This document shows positions 8,804-18,025 of a stretch of DNA of 64,000 nucleotides, piece after piece; position 1 is the stretch's first letter; each line of letters opens with the position of its first letter. Both the position numbers and the translations under genes were made by a program. The notes under the pieces are model-generated. The model was not told where the DNA came from. It was given only the letters and a program-made list of their open reading frames with translations, and ran no database searches. Origin of the DNA: Paucidesulfovibrio longus DSM 6739. GTDB lineage: Bacteria > Desulfobacterota > Desulfovibrionia > Desulfovibrionales > Desulfovibrionaceae. The stretch covers positions 310,001 through 374,000 of the forward strand of contig NZ_ATVA01000015.1 in assembly GCF_000420485.1 (NCBI RefSeq). Reading direction: 5' to 3'.

Positions 8804-9908
8804 CGCACACCTTCTTCATCTCGGCACAGATGTACTCCATGTGCTCCTCGACCCCGCACCACATGGGCAGGCTGAGGATCTCCCGATACGCGGCCTCGGA
8901 AACGGGGCACATGCCGTCCTTGGTGCCCAGCCGCTCCCGGTAGTACGGGTGCAGGTGCACGGGAATGTAATGCACGTTGACACCGATTCCGGCCTGCCGC
9001 AGCGCGGAAAAGCTCTTGTCCCGCTCGCGGACGCGGACCACGAACAGGTGATAGGCGTGGAGCACGTCCTCGTCACGCGCCAGAGGCGCGATTCCCGTTC
9101 CCTGAAAGCTCTGCTCGTACTGCCGCGCCACGGCGTTGCGGACCTCCAGGGATCGGGGCATTTTGTTCAATTGGCTGATGCCGAGCGCGCACTGGATGTC
9201 CGTGATGCGGTAGTTGAATCCGAGCTCGGTCATTTCGTAGTACCAGCCCCCGGCCTTTTCCCGCTGGCGGGCGTCGGTGCTGATGCCGTGATTGCGGAAG
9301 CGGCGCATCTTCAAGGCAAGCCCGGCGTCGTCGGTGACGCACATGCCGCCTTCGCCCGTGGTCAGATGCTTGACCGGATGGAAGCTGAACACCGAGATGT
9401 CGGCCAGGGTGCCGACCTTGCGGCCATGATACTTGCCGCCCAAGGCGTGGCAGGCGTCCGCCACCAGGGCGAGGGAATGCTTGTCCGCAATGCGCCGCAG
9501 GGCGTCCCAGTCGCAGGGGTGCCCGGCATAGTCCACGCCGACCAAAGCCTTGGTCCGGGGGGTGATCAACGCTTCCGCCCGTTCGGGATCGATGAGCAGA
9601 TTGTCCGCCAGAACATCGCAGAACACGGGCGTCCCGCCGCAGTAGAGCACCGCGTTGGCCGTGGCCGCAAAGGTCATGGCGGGCACCACGACCTCGTCTC
9701 CGGGGCCTATGCCCAGGGCGTGAAACGCGGCGTGCAGGGCCGCCGTGCCGGAAGAGACGGCCACGCCGTGCTTCGCGTCCGTGAAGGCGCAGATCGCCTG
9801 CTCGAACTCGTCGACCTTGGGTCCGGTGGTCAGCCAGTCCGAACGCAGAACATCCAGGACCGCCTGCTCGTCGTCCGCGTCGATCCTTTGGTGACCGTAG
9901 GGAATCAT
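8796..9908 (-). CDS. pseC: UDP-4-amino-4,6-dideoxy-AltNAc transaminase
   Basis: PseC is a PLP aminotransferase of the DegT/DnrJ/EryC1 family that aminates C4 of the PseB product. It shows VSSGTAALHAAFHALGIGPG, PAMTFAATANAVLY, DACHALGGKYHGRKVG, and the lysine motif 'FSFHPVKHLTTGEGG' that carries the Schiff-base Lys. The start at 9908 (MIPYGHQRIDADD) is chosen because it overlaps the pseB stop as ATGA, and the first residues match the family. A longer start at 9950 adds 14 residues of poor quality. The length is 370 aa. Its order immediately behind pseB is the usual one for Pse loci. Confidence 0.93.
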   Translation of the reverse strand: MIPYGHQRIDADDEQAVLDVLRSDWLTTGPKVDEFEQAICAFTDAKHGVAVSSGTAALHAAFHALGIGPGDEVVVPAMTFAATANAVLYCGGTPVFCDVLADNLLIDPERAEALITPRTKALVGVDYAGHPCDWDALRRIADKHSLALVADACHALGGKYHGRKVGTLADISVFSFHPVKHLTTGEGGMCVTDDAGLALKMRRFRNHGISTDARQREKAGGWYYEMTELGFNYRITDIQCALGISQLNKMPRSLEVRNAVARQYEQSFQGTGIAPLARDEDVLHAYHLFVVRVRERDKSFSALRQAGIGVNVHYIPVHLHPYYRERLGTKDGMCPVSEAAYREILSLPMWCGVEEHMEYICAEMKKVCGA

Positions 9909-10891
9909 AAGTCCTCGATCATTTCTTGCAGTTTGGGGATGTCGAGCCACTGGGCGTTGTCCCTGGAATTGTACTCAAATCCTTCGGGAACGGGCGTGCA
10001 GCCCTCGTCGCTGTACTCGATGCCGGGCTGCCGATGCTCCGGCCGGATGACGTAGTACGAATCGTATTCGACGGTATGCCGCGCGTCGTCCTGGGTGATC
10101 ATGATCTCGTGCAGCTTTTCGCCGGGGCGGATGCCGACCACGTCGATCTCGCAATGCGGCGCAATGGCCTTGGCCAGGTCCAGGATGTTCATGGACGGCA
10201 GCTTGGGCACGTAAAGTTCTCCGCCGCTCATTCTTTCCAGCGAATCCAGCACGAATTGCACCCCGTTCTCAAGGGTGATCCAGAACCGGGTCATGCGCGG
10301 ATCGGTGATGGGCAGCTTATTGGCCCCGGACTCGGCGATCTTGCGGAAAAAGGGAATGACGCTGCCCCGGCTGCCGACCACGTTTCCGTACCGGACCACG
10401 CTGAAGCGCGTTTCCCTGGCGGAGCTGTAGGAATTGCCGGCGATGAAGAGTTTGTCCGAGCAGAGCTTGGTGGCGCCGTAAAGATTGGCCGGGCTGGCCG
10501 CCTTGTCCGTGGAGAGCGCGACCACCCGCCGCACGCCGGTGTCGATGGCCGCGTCGATGATGTTCTGGGCGCCGAGGATGTTGGTCTTGACCGCCTCGAA
10601 CGGGTTGTATTCGGCAGCGGGAACCTGCTTCATGGCGGCGGCGTGGATCACGATATCGACGCCGTGGAAGGCGCGATACAGGCGTTCCTTGTCGCGCACG
10701 TCGCCGATGAAGAAGCGCAGGTTGGGGTACTTGTCCTCAGGGAAGTCCTGGGCCATCTCGAACTGCTTCAGCTCGTCCCGGCTGAAGACGATCACCTTCT
10801 TGGGCTCATAGCTGTCGAGCAGCGTCCGCACGCACTTCTTGCCGAAGGAGCCGGTGCCTCCGGTGATCAGGATCGTTTTTCCGTTAAACAT
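9905..10891 (-). CDS. pseB: UDP-N-acetylglucosamine 4,6-dehydratase (inverting)
   Basis: PseB catalyses the first committed Pse step: C6 dehydration with C5 inversion of UDP-GlcNAc. It is a short-chain dehydrogenase/reductase (328 aa) with the NAD(P) motif TGGTGSFGKKC at residue 10, 'VIVFSRDELKQFEMAQDFP', 'HAAAMKQVPAAEYNPFEA' (the modified catalytic Tyr-to-Met-Lys form typical of PseB/FlaA1), 'STDKAASPANLYGATKLCSDK' and 'RYGNVVGSRGSVIPFF'. The gene heads the dehydratase-aminotransferase pair and lies 35 bp after the GT4 stop. Identification is strong. Confidence 0.95.
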   Translation of the reverse strand: MFNGKTILITGGTGSFGKKCVRTLLDSYEPKKVIVFSRDELKQFEMAQDFPEDKYPNLRFFIGDVRDKERLYRAFHGVDIVIHAAAMKQVPAAEYNPFEAVKTNILGAQNIIDAAIDTGVRRVVALSTDKAASPANLYGATKLCSDKLFIAGNSYSSARETRFSVVRYGNVVGSRGSVIPFFRKIAESGANKLPITDPRMTRFWITLENGVQFVLDSLERMSGGELYVPKLPSMNILDLAKAIAPHCEIDVVGIRPGEKLHEIMITQDDARHTVEYDSYYVIRPEHRQPGIEYSDEGCTPVPEGFEYNSRDNAQWLDIPKLQEMIEDL

Positions 10892-10926
10892 GTATCCTCC
10901 TGGTGAGGTCTGCCGGGTTTCTTGCC

Positions 10927-12141
10927 TTATGCGCCTTTCGCCCCGCCAGGGGCCTTGCCTTCCAGCAGCGCAAGCATCAGGTTCCGTATCTGGGCCACCT
11001 TGGCCTCGATGGAAAATTCATTGCGGACATCCTCGCCCGCGGCGCGGGCCAGGCGAGCAGCGAGGGCTGCGTCCCGCAGCACCCGCTCCAGCGCGTCCGC
11101 CAGCGCCGGAGCATCGCCGAACGGGACAAGCATGCCGTTCTCTGCATGCCGGATGATCTCCCGGATGCTGCCCACGTCCGTGGCCACGACCGGGGTGCCG
11201 ATCATCATGGCTTCGGGAACGGTGCGCCCGAAGGAGTCGAATTCCGAAGGCTGGACAAGAACGTCGCAAGCCGCCACGATTTCCTTGGCACGCAAATCCA
11301 TGCCCGTATAGACCACGCGCCCGGCAATTCCAAGCTCTTCGGTGCGCTTTTCCAGGTCCGCGCGGGAGCGGCCGTCCCCGACCACGAAAAGCAGGGCATC
11401 GCCGCCGCGGCGGGTGTATTCGGCATAGCCTTCCAGCAAAAAGGAATGCCCCTTTTCCGGAATCAGCCGGGAAACGCAGACGATCTTCTTGCTCGACGCC
11501 AAAACGCCGAATTCGGCTTCCAGATCGAGAGGTTCGATCCGGAAGACCGGCATGCCGTTGTAGATCAGAAAAGACTTTTGCGGATCCACGCCGCGCGCTT
11601 CCCAGTATTCCTTCACCACGCGGGCGTTCGGGATATACGCTCCAACGTGGCGGTTGGCAAATTCGGCCTTGGCCGGGGTGAAGGGTTCACCGTTCCTCGA
11701 CCGCAGGTGGCACATCAAGGGAATGCCCATGTCCTTGGCCACGCAGCAGCCGAAAATATCCCGGTCGATCTGGTCGTTGAGGTACAGCAGGTTCACGTTC
11801 CGCTCCCGGATGATCTGCCGCAGCTCCCGGATCAGCGGTCCATGCACCAGGCGAACCACGCTTTCGCCGAGGAACGGCATCCTCCGGAACACGCCCTCTT
11901 CGAGGTGCTCCAGCCGCTTTTGCAGGAACCAGGGCACGGTCTTGGTAAACACCCAGTCCCGCAGCAGGTGCGTTTCCACCCCTGCCTCAAGCATCAAATC
12001 ATAAAACCGCGTCCTGTTCACGAACACCACTATGGGCTCGAACAGTTCGCGGTCCAGGGCCTGCACCATCTGGTAGAGACTCTGGAACGATCCGCCGCCC
12101 TGCGTTCCGGTTTCGGTGAACAGTATTCTATATTTGGACAT
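10927..12141 (-). CDS. Glycosyltransferase family 4 (GT-B)
   Basis: This 404-residue GT-B protein has an N-terminal acceptor domain starting LFTETGTQGGGSFQSLYQM and a C-terminal GT4 donor domain: 'KKIVCVSRLIPEKGHSFLLEGY', 'LLFVVGDGRSRADLE', 'CDVLVQPSEFDSFGRTVPEAM' with the E-x7-E motif, and 'GTPVVATDVGSIREI'. GT4 enzymes are retaining, and donor and acceptor cannot be deduced. Its 5' end overlaps the 3' end of the asparagine synthase by 14 bases. It probably adds one residue of the glycan whose Pse units are made next door (inference). Confidence 0.9.
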   Translation of the reverse strand: MSKYRILFTETGTQGGGSFQSLYQMVQALDRELFEPIVVFVNRTRFYDLMLEAGVETHLLRDWVFTKTVPWFLQKRLEHLEEGVFRRMPFLGESVVRLVHGPLIRELRQIIRERNVNLLYLNDQIDRDIFGCCVAKDMGIPLMCHLRSRNGEPFTPAKAEFANRHVGAYIPNARVVKEYWEARGVDPQKSFLIYNGMPVFRIEPLDLEAEFGVLASSKKIVCVSRLIPEKGHSFLLEGYAEYTRRGGDALLFVVGDGRSRADLEKRTEELGIAGRVVYTGMDLRAKEIVAACDVLVQPSEFDSFGRTVPEAMMIGTPVVATDVGSIREIIRHAENGMLVPFGDAPALADALERVLRDAALAARLARAAGEDVRNEFSIEAKVAQIRNLMLALLEGKAPGGAKGA

Positions 12142-14053
12142 CCGGATAATGCTCCTCGAACAGGGCCAGGGCGTAGAGCTGCTGCGGCAGGCTCTTCAAC
12201 TTCCAGTGCTTTCTGGCCTCGTCCATTTCCCGGACCAGGGACGGCATGTCGAACAGCTCCCGAAGCAGCGCGCTTTCCAGCACGGCAGCCCGGAACCGCT
12301 TTTCGTTGCGCTCCAGAAAATTCGGCGGCATGAGGCCGAAACCCGCCTTGCCCTTGCGCCAGCGCACCGAGTCCGGAACGTTGTCCGGCAGGCTGGCGCG
12401 CAGATGATATTTATTGAATCCGTTCCGATACTTGTATTCCATGGGAAGATGCACGTACTTGGCAAGACGGTAGTCCAGCAGCGGCGAGCGCAGCTCTATG
12501 GAATGGGCCATGCTGTTGTGGTCGTTCATCCAGAGATAGGACGGCATCTGTCCGCGCAAAAGGTCGAAGATCTGATATTCCGTGGGATCGGCCAGCCTGT
12601 CGCGCGAGTATGCCTGCCGCACGATTTCGGCTGCGGCGTCCGCTCCGACCCTGTTGCAGTGGCGCAAAAGGAAGCCGGCCCGTTCCTCGGCCTTGGTCCG
12701 GAAGCCCCGCTTGGGAAACACGCTGCGCCGAAGGAACTTCCACCAGCTTCCCACCTGCTTGAACGCGCCTTCCGGGCCTTCGCGCTCATCGGTGAGCCGT
12801 TTCAGACGCATGGCCGGAAGCATCCGGCGACGGCGCATCAGTTCCTGCATGGCCAGGGTGAAATAGGGGGAATAGCCGCCCAGGACTTCATCCCCGCCCG
12901 TGCCGTCCAAGACCACTCGGTTGCCGTCCTCGGCGATCTTGCGGCAGACCAACCAGCCCGGCAACGCCACCAGCCCGAAACTGACCGGAGCCTCGTAGTG
13001 GCGCACGATGGCGTTGAAGGTCTCCGTGAACATGGCATCGTCCACCCGGGACGGCACCTCGATGAGCCGGATGCCGAGCGCGTCGGCCAGCTCCTTGGAA
13101 TACCGCAGGTCGTCCGGATCGTTCACGTCCAGGGTGTAGAAGGAGACGTTCTCCTTCGCGGCCTTGTTCCGGGCGATGCAGGCCGCGACCATGGTCGAGT
13201 CCACCCCGCCGGAGACCATCACGGCCACGGGAACGTCCGAGCGCAGGCGCAACTCCACTGCCGAGGCGATTTCCCCCTGGAGCGCTTCCGGATCCGGCGT
13301 CTCGGCCAGAAAGCTCTCGATGCCGTTGTTGCGCATGATTTCCGGCTCGTGCCGCTCCAGGTCGAAGCGCATGGCGCACCCCGCAGGCAGGCTGCGGATG
13401 CCTTCATAGAGGGAAGAGCCGTCCTCGAAGGTGGGAATGCGTTTGCCGGAAAGAAAACCGAAGAGGAATTCGGGATTGAGCTTCCGCCGGACGCCGAGGA
13501 TATGGAATATGGCTCGATATTCGGACGCGGCGATGAAATCGTTCTCGCCGTGGTAATAAAAAAGCGGCTTCTTGCCGTAACGGTCGCGGCCGAGCAGCAG
13601 CTCCCGCCTGTCCGGCCTGTGCAGGGCAAAGGCCCACATGCCGTTCATGCGGCGCAGGCACTCCGGCCCCTGCGCGAGCAGGTGGCGCAGGAGCACCTCC
13701 GTGTCCGAGCGCGTCCGCAGGCTGCCTTCGGCCAGCTCGGCCGCCAGCTCGATGTAGTTGTAGATCTCGCCGTTGAAGACGATGCCCGCGCCCGTGGCCG
13801 CGTCGGCCATGGGCTGGCTGCCGCCGTCCGTGAGGTCGATGATGGAAAGCCGGGCGTGGGCCAGCCCCACGTCGTATTCCGCGCCGGAACGCGGATTTTC
13901 GCGGCCCCAGTGCAGAGGGTTTCTGCCGCCGCGTTCCCAGAGGAACACGTTGCGGGCGTCCGGCCCGCGGTGCCGCAAAAGCTCGGCGGCCTCGGCCAGA
14001 CGGTTGCCGTCCACGCCGCCCCTGCGACGAACCCAGATGCAGATCCCGCACAT
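12128..14053 (-). CDS. asnB: Asparagine synthase-like glutamine amidotransferase
   Basis: The start at 14053 gives MCGICIW with Cys2 as the class-II glutaminase nucleophile, preceded by a GAGGAGCG ribosome site. The glutaminase domain continues with RHRGPDARNVFLW, 'LAHARLSIIDL' and 'NGEIYNYIEL'. The synthetase domain has the PP-loop VMVSGGVDSTMV near residue 280 and 'LDGTGGDEVLGGYSPYF'. The length is 641 aa. Enzymes of this family in glycan loci often amidate sugar carboxylates or other small substrates rather than aspartate, so the substrate is open. It is followed 15 bp upstream by a second, divergent homologue. Confidence 0.9.
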   Translation of the reverse strand: MCGICIWVRRRGGVDGNRLAEAAELLRHRGPDARNVFLWERGGRNPLHWGRENPRSGAEYDVGLAHARLSIIDLTDGGSQPMADAATGAGIVFNGEIYNYIELAAELAEGSLRTRSDTEVLLRHLLAQGPECLRRMNGMWAFALHRPDRRELLLGRDRYGKKPLFYYHGENDFIAASEYRAIFHILGVRRKLNPEFLFGFLSGKRIPTFEDGSSLYEGIRSLPAGCAMRFDLERHEPEIMRNNGIESFLAETPDPEALQGEIASAVELRLRSDVPVAVMVSGGVDSTMVAACIARNKAAKENVSFYTLDVNDPDDLRYSKELADALGIRLIEVPSRVDDAMFTETFNAIVRHYEAPVSFGLVALPGWLVCRKIAEDGNRVVLDGTGGDEVLGGYSPYFTLAMQELMRRRRMLPAMRLKRLTDEREGPEGAFKQVGSWWKFLRRSVFPKRGFRTKAEERAGFLLRHCNRVGADAAAEIVRQAYSRDRLADPTEYQIFDLLRGQMPSYLWMNDHNSMAHSIELRSPLLDYRLAKYVHLPMEYKYRNGFNKYHLRASLPDNVPDSVRWRKGKAGFGLMPPNFLERNEKRFRAAVLESALLRELFDMPSLVREMDEARKHWKLKSLPQQLYALALFEEHYPDVQI

Positions 14054-14067
14054 ATTTCCGCTCCTCG

Positions 14068-15780
14068 CTACAGGGCGTGGAGGTCCACGCCGTATTCCTC
14101 GCGCAGCACGTCCCGGAGCCAGAGCGAAAGCACGTGGCGCTTGTGCGGATGGTGGTAAACGTATTCCCGCCGTCCCACGACCTGCGGAAAGCCCAAGGCG
14201 TTGTATCGATAGTAGTGTCGGTGTTCGCGCACGCGCTTGCGGTAGCGCAGGGCCGCCCCCAGCAACGGCAGCGACTCCAGCAGCCGCTCGGCGCGCTTGC
14301 CGGACTTCGCCTGCCGGGCCTGGAAGCGTTCCAGCTCGGCACGGCGGTCGAAACGCTCCGGCACGACGTCCTGGAACACTCCCCAGGGGTCGTGGGCCGC
14401 GGCGTACTTGGCGTAGAAATAGCCGCGCAGCTTGAGAGGAATGGACAGGCGGCGGAAGAATTCCATGACTTCGCGATCCCAAAGCGGCATGGCCCAGTCC
14501 CGGCCGAAAAATTCAAAGACCCGCGCCCCGCCGATGACGTATTTGACCTGCCGCTCGCGGCATTCCCAATACTCGTACCGGGCGGCGTGCCCCGCGTCGC
14601 CGTCGGCGGGCAGGCTCCTGGCGTTCGCGTCCTCAAGCACCGCGCGGATTCGGCGCTTCAGAGCCTCGCGCACGCGGGAACGGCGAAGCAGGTCGCCCCA
14701 GAGCGAGTAATGCTTGTCGAGGATGGCCTGCTCCACCAGGGAAGGATCGGCGCAAAGCTCCGGGAAGAAAAGATAGCGCAGATGGCTGCCGTTGATGAAG
14801 TCGCCAGACTGGCCGGAGAGAAACACCGCGTCCTTGTCCAGGACGATATTGCCCCGCGTGGTCCGGAACGGGCCGGAATGTTCCGCCACCATCCGGATTG
14901 CGGGCCATTCCGTGATGCAGGGCAACGCCGTGCCGTCGTGGGCATAGGCCCAGAATTCGCGCATGGCCGCGCCGTGGTAGTCCTCGCGCAGCCCCTCCGG
15001 CGTGTAGGGAACCTCGAACCAGGGCAGATCCAGGGTCTCGGCCACTTCGCGGCTCTTGCGGGCCTCGTGGTTTCCGGCCAGGCCGTAGGCGAAGCAGACC
15101 ACGTTGTCATGGCCGAGCCGCTTCAGGGCAACGGCCAGGAGCCGGGAGTCCAGGCCCCCGCTCAGGGGCAGGGCCACCTGCCGCCCGTTGAAGCTTCGCA
15201 GAGCCCGGCGCATCGAGGCCAGCACGATCTCGTCGAAGGCGGCCAGGGCTTCCGGCCCCTCGTCGTCCATGTCGTAGGTGCAGAGATGCGCGTCGTAGGA
15301 CTCGCTCCGAGCCCCGCTGCGATCCAGGCGCACGCACTCGCCCGCCTGCACTCCGCAGACGCCCTCGTAAAGGGTGTTCTGCCCGGTCACGTATCCGGCC
15401 GTGGCGAATTCCGCCACGGAGTCCGCGACCAGGGGATGTTCCCTTCTGAGCAGCGTTTTGACGTCGTCCGAAGCCCAGGGCCGGACCGACTCGATCGCGC
15501 CCGCGTCCCGGCGGTAGAAAAGCGGTATGGAGCGGATCGCGTCCGCGCCGAGCCAGAGCGCGTCCCCGGCTTGATACGTGACCGCGAAGTGCCCGTTCAG
15601 GCCGTCCATGACCTTCGGAAACTCCACGCCCCGGCAGAGCCGCCCCAGGACGTGCTTCGCCAGCGCCTCGCCCGCAAGGTGCGTGCCGCCGTCAAAGGCC
15701 CAGCCGCTCGTGCGGCAGGCGCGTCCTTCCATTTCGGCACGCGCCCATTCGCGCTTGCGAAGATCCACCCGCTCCGTCAT
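14068..15780 (-). CDS. Asparagine-synthetase-like protein lacking the glutaminase Cys
   Basis: The C-terminal synthetase half is recognisable by the PP-loop QVALPLSGGLDSRLLAVALK near residue 210 and a downstream adenylation region. The N-terminal half has the fold of the glutaminase domain (DGLNGHFAVTY, 'AIRSIPLFYRRD') but no N-terminal Cys, so it cannot use glutamine in the normal way. Related proteins act as ligases with another amine source or as lasso/glycan-type cyclases. The start at 15780 is preferred to 15789 because a GAGGA site lies 8 bases upstream. The protein has 570 residues. It is paired with asnB, so the two may act on the same glycan. Confidence 0.82.
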   Translation of the reverse strand: MTERVDLRKREWARAEMEGRACRTSGWAFDGGTHLAGEALAKHVLGRLCRGVEFPKVMDGLNGHFAVTYQAGDALWLGADAIRSIPLFYRRDAGAIESVRPWASDDVKTLLRREHPLVADSVAEFATAGYVTGQNTLYEGVCGVQAGECVRLDRSGARSESYDAHLCTYDMDDEGPEALAAFDEIVLASMRRALRSFNGRQVALPLSGGLDSRLLAVALKRLGHDNVVCFAYGLAGNHEARKSREVAETLDLPWFEVPYTPEGLREDYHGAAMREFWAYAHDGTALPCITEWPAIRMVAEHSGPFRTTRGNIVLDKDAVFLSGQSGDFINGSHLRYLFFPELCADPSLVEQAILDKHYSLWGDLLRRSRVREALKRRIRAVLEDANARSLPADGDAGHAARYEYWECRERQVKYVIGGARVFEFFGRDWAMPLWDREVMEFFRRLSIPLKLRGYFYAKYAAAHDPWGVFQDVVPERFDRRAELERFQARQAKSGKRAERLLESLPLLGAALRYRKRVREHRHYYRYNALGFPQVVGRREYVYHHPHKRHVLSLWLRDVLREEYGVDLHAL

Positions 15781-15965
15781 GAAAGACATCCTCGGTCATC
15801 GCGCATCCGCGCAGGAAAACAAACGCGGGCCAAGCGTCATCCAGTCACGCAAGGAACCGCACGATCCTTCTCGAACCCATCATCCCCGGAGTGGACACGG
15901 CGCTCCGGCGGCAGAGGCGTCGGCGCGCGGGCCGGAACGGCATGTCCCCGCCCGGCGAACCGGGA

Positions 15966-17750
15966 CTACTCTTCGTTGAACTGCATCTCATACAGCTTGC
16001 GGTACAGCGGGCAGCTGTCCAGCAGCTTCCTGTGCCGCCCCTGGCCCACGACCTTGCCGTTCTCCATGACCACGATGAGGTGGGCGTTGAGGATCGTGGA
16101 GAGGCGGTGGGCGATGACCAGGCTGGTGCGGTCCTTCATGAGGTTGTCCAGGGCCTGCTGCACGATGCGCTCGGATTCGGTATCCAGGGCGCTGGTGGCC
16201 TCGTCCAGGATCATCAGCGGCGGGTTCTTGAGCAGGGCGCGGGCAATGGTGATGCGCTGCTTCTGCCCGCCGGAGAGCTTGGTTCCCCGCTCGCCCACAA
16301 CGGTGTCGTAGCCGTTCGGCAGTTCCAGGATGAAGTCGTGCGCGTAGGCCGCCTTGGCCGCGCGCTCGATGTCCTCCTGGGTGTGCTCGCCGCGCACGTA
16401 GCCGATGTTCTCGCGGATGGTCATGTTGAAGAGGAAGGCGTCCTGGGAGACGATGCCCATGTGCAGACGCAGGCTCTCCAGGGTATAATCGGAAAGGGGC
16501 AGGCCGTTGAGCAGGATGCGCCCCTCCTGCGGGTCGTAGAACCGGGGCAGGAGGTTGACCAGCGTGGTCTTGCCCGACCCGGACGGTCCCACGATGGCGA
16601 TGCGCTCGCCCTGCCGCACTTCGAGGCTGACGCCGTCCAGCGCGGGGGTGTTGTTCTGCGGATAGCTGAAGCGCACGTCCTCGATGCGCATTTCCTCGAA
16701 CGCCGATCCGAGGGTCTTGCTGCCGCCGTCCTCGACCACGATTTCCGGGGAGTCCAGCAGGTCGAAGGAGCGCTCCGCGCTGGCCAGGGCGCCTTGCAGA
16801 TCCTGATAGGAAGTGTTGATCTTCTTGATCGGGTCATAGAGCATGATGATGGCGGCCATGAACGAGAAAAACGTACCGGCCGTGGAGTGTCCCTCGATGA
16901 CCTTCAAGCCGCCGTACCAGATCACGAGGCCCGCGCCGAACGCGCCGATCAGCTCCATGAACCGGGAGGAGAGTTCCGAGGCGAGCACCCCGCGCAGGGC
17001 CACCGTGACGAGGTCGTGGCTGCGCTTGAAGAAGCGGTTGGTCTCCATCGCCTCGTTGGCGAAGGCCTTGACCACGCGCACGCCGCTGACGCTCTCCTGC
17101 ACCAGGGTGTTGATGGTCGAGGCCACCACGCGGCCCTCGCGCCCGATCCGGCGCAGCTTGTTGCCGAAATAGAAAAACGGATAGATCGCCAGGGGCATGA
17201 CCAGAAGCGCCCAGAACGCCAGGTAGGCGTCCTGCATCAGGACCACGCCGATGAGGCCGATGATGGTCAGCGTCTCCCGGCAGATCATCACGATGGACGG
17301 GATGATGCCGCCGACCCCGCCCACGTCGCCGAGCACGCGGGACATCAGGATGCCCACCTGGCTCTCCTCGAAGAAGCGCATGGGCAGGCGGATGAGCTTT
17401 TGGTAGGAGTCGTTGCGCATGGCCTCGGTCACGCGCAGCTTGGTGGTGTCCATCAGGTAGATCTGGAGAAAGCGGGTCAGGCCCTTGGCCAGCATGACCC
17501 CCACGAACATCAGCGGCACGAGCATGAGCGCGTCCACGTCCTTGTTCACGAAGATCTCGTCGATGGCGGGCTTGACCAGGTAGGCCACGGCGCCGTTGCT
17601 GGCCGAAACCACGGCCGCGCAGGCCGAGGCCAGGATGACCTTCCAGAGATGGGGCTTGAAATACCCCATGGACCGGCTGATCAAATGGCGGTTGCTGAAT
17701 TCGTGCAGCTTGATATCGCTTTCGAATTTGTCTTTTTTATGCTTTTTCAT
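15966..17750 (-). CDS. msbA: MsbA-type lipid/glycan flippase ABC transporter
   Basis: This is a half-size ABC exporter (594 aa) with a six-helix membrane domain in residues 35-330 and a nucleotide-binding domain from about 360. The ATPase motifs are intact: Walker A GPSGSGKTTL, Q-loop 'MGIVSQDAFLFNMTIRENI', signature KLSGGQKQR, Walker B PLMILDEATSALD and switch His in VIAHRLSTI. MsbA exports lipid A-core; relatives export lipid-linked glycans. Its position at the head of the glycan locus fits export of a lipid-linked product to the periplasm. There is no clear ribosome site before the ATG at 17750. About 275 bp separates it from the divergent GT9 gene. Confidence 0.9.
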   Translation of the reverse strand: MKKHKKDKFESDIKLHEFSNRHLISRSMGYFKPHLWKVILASACAAVVSASNGAVAYLVKPAIDEIFVNKDVDALMLVPLMFVGVMLAKGLTRFLQIYLMDTTKLRVTEAMRNDSYQKLIRLPMRFFEESQVGILMSRVLGDVGGVGGIIPSIVMICRETLTIIGLIGVVLMQDAYLAFWALLVMPLAIYPFFYFGNKLRRIGREGRVVASTINTLVQESVSGVRVVKAFANEAMETNRFFKRSHDLVTVALRGVLASELSSRFMELIGAFGAGLVIWYGGLKVIEGHSTAGTFFSFMAAIIMLYDPIKKINTSYQDLQGALASAERSFDLLDSPEIVVEDGGSKTLGSAFEEMRIEDVRFSYPQNNTPALDGVSLEVRQGERIAIVGPSGSGKTTLVNLLPRFYDPQEGRILLNGLPLSDYTLESLRLHMGIVSQDAFLFNMTIRENIGYVRGEHTQEDIERAAKAAYAHDFILELPNGYDTVVGERGTKLSGGQKQRITIARALLKNPPLMILDEATSALDTESERIVQQALDNLMKDRTSLVIAHRLSTILNAHLIVVMENGKVVGQGRHRKLLDSCPLYRKLYEMQFNEE

Positions 17751-18025
17751 TTGAGGGGGGGGTTGAATCGGCTCTGCCGGACGGCTTCCGGGCAGTTGCG
17801 AACAGGATTGAACGTGCTTCGCCGAAGAAGCAGAAACCTACCAGAACTTGCGAAAATGGCAAGGTCGGAGATGGCTGCCGCGGATCATCGACCATACTGA
17901 AATGATTATAGTTTGTGCGGGGGATGACATCCGTCTCCATTTGGCTTACTCCCAGGCCCAGGCGGATCGTGCGGGCTCCCGCACGGCGTCCCCGCCGACC
18001 ACTCCACGCATACCCGACGGCCAAG

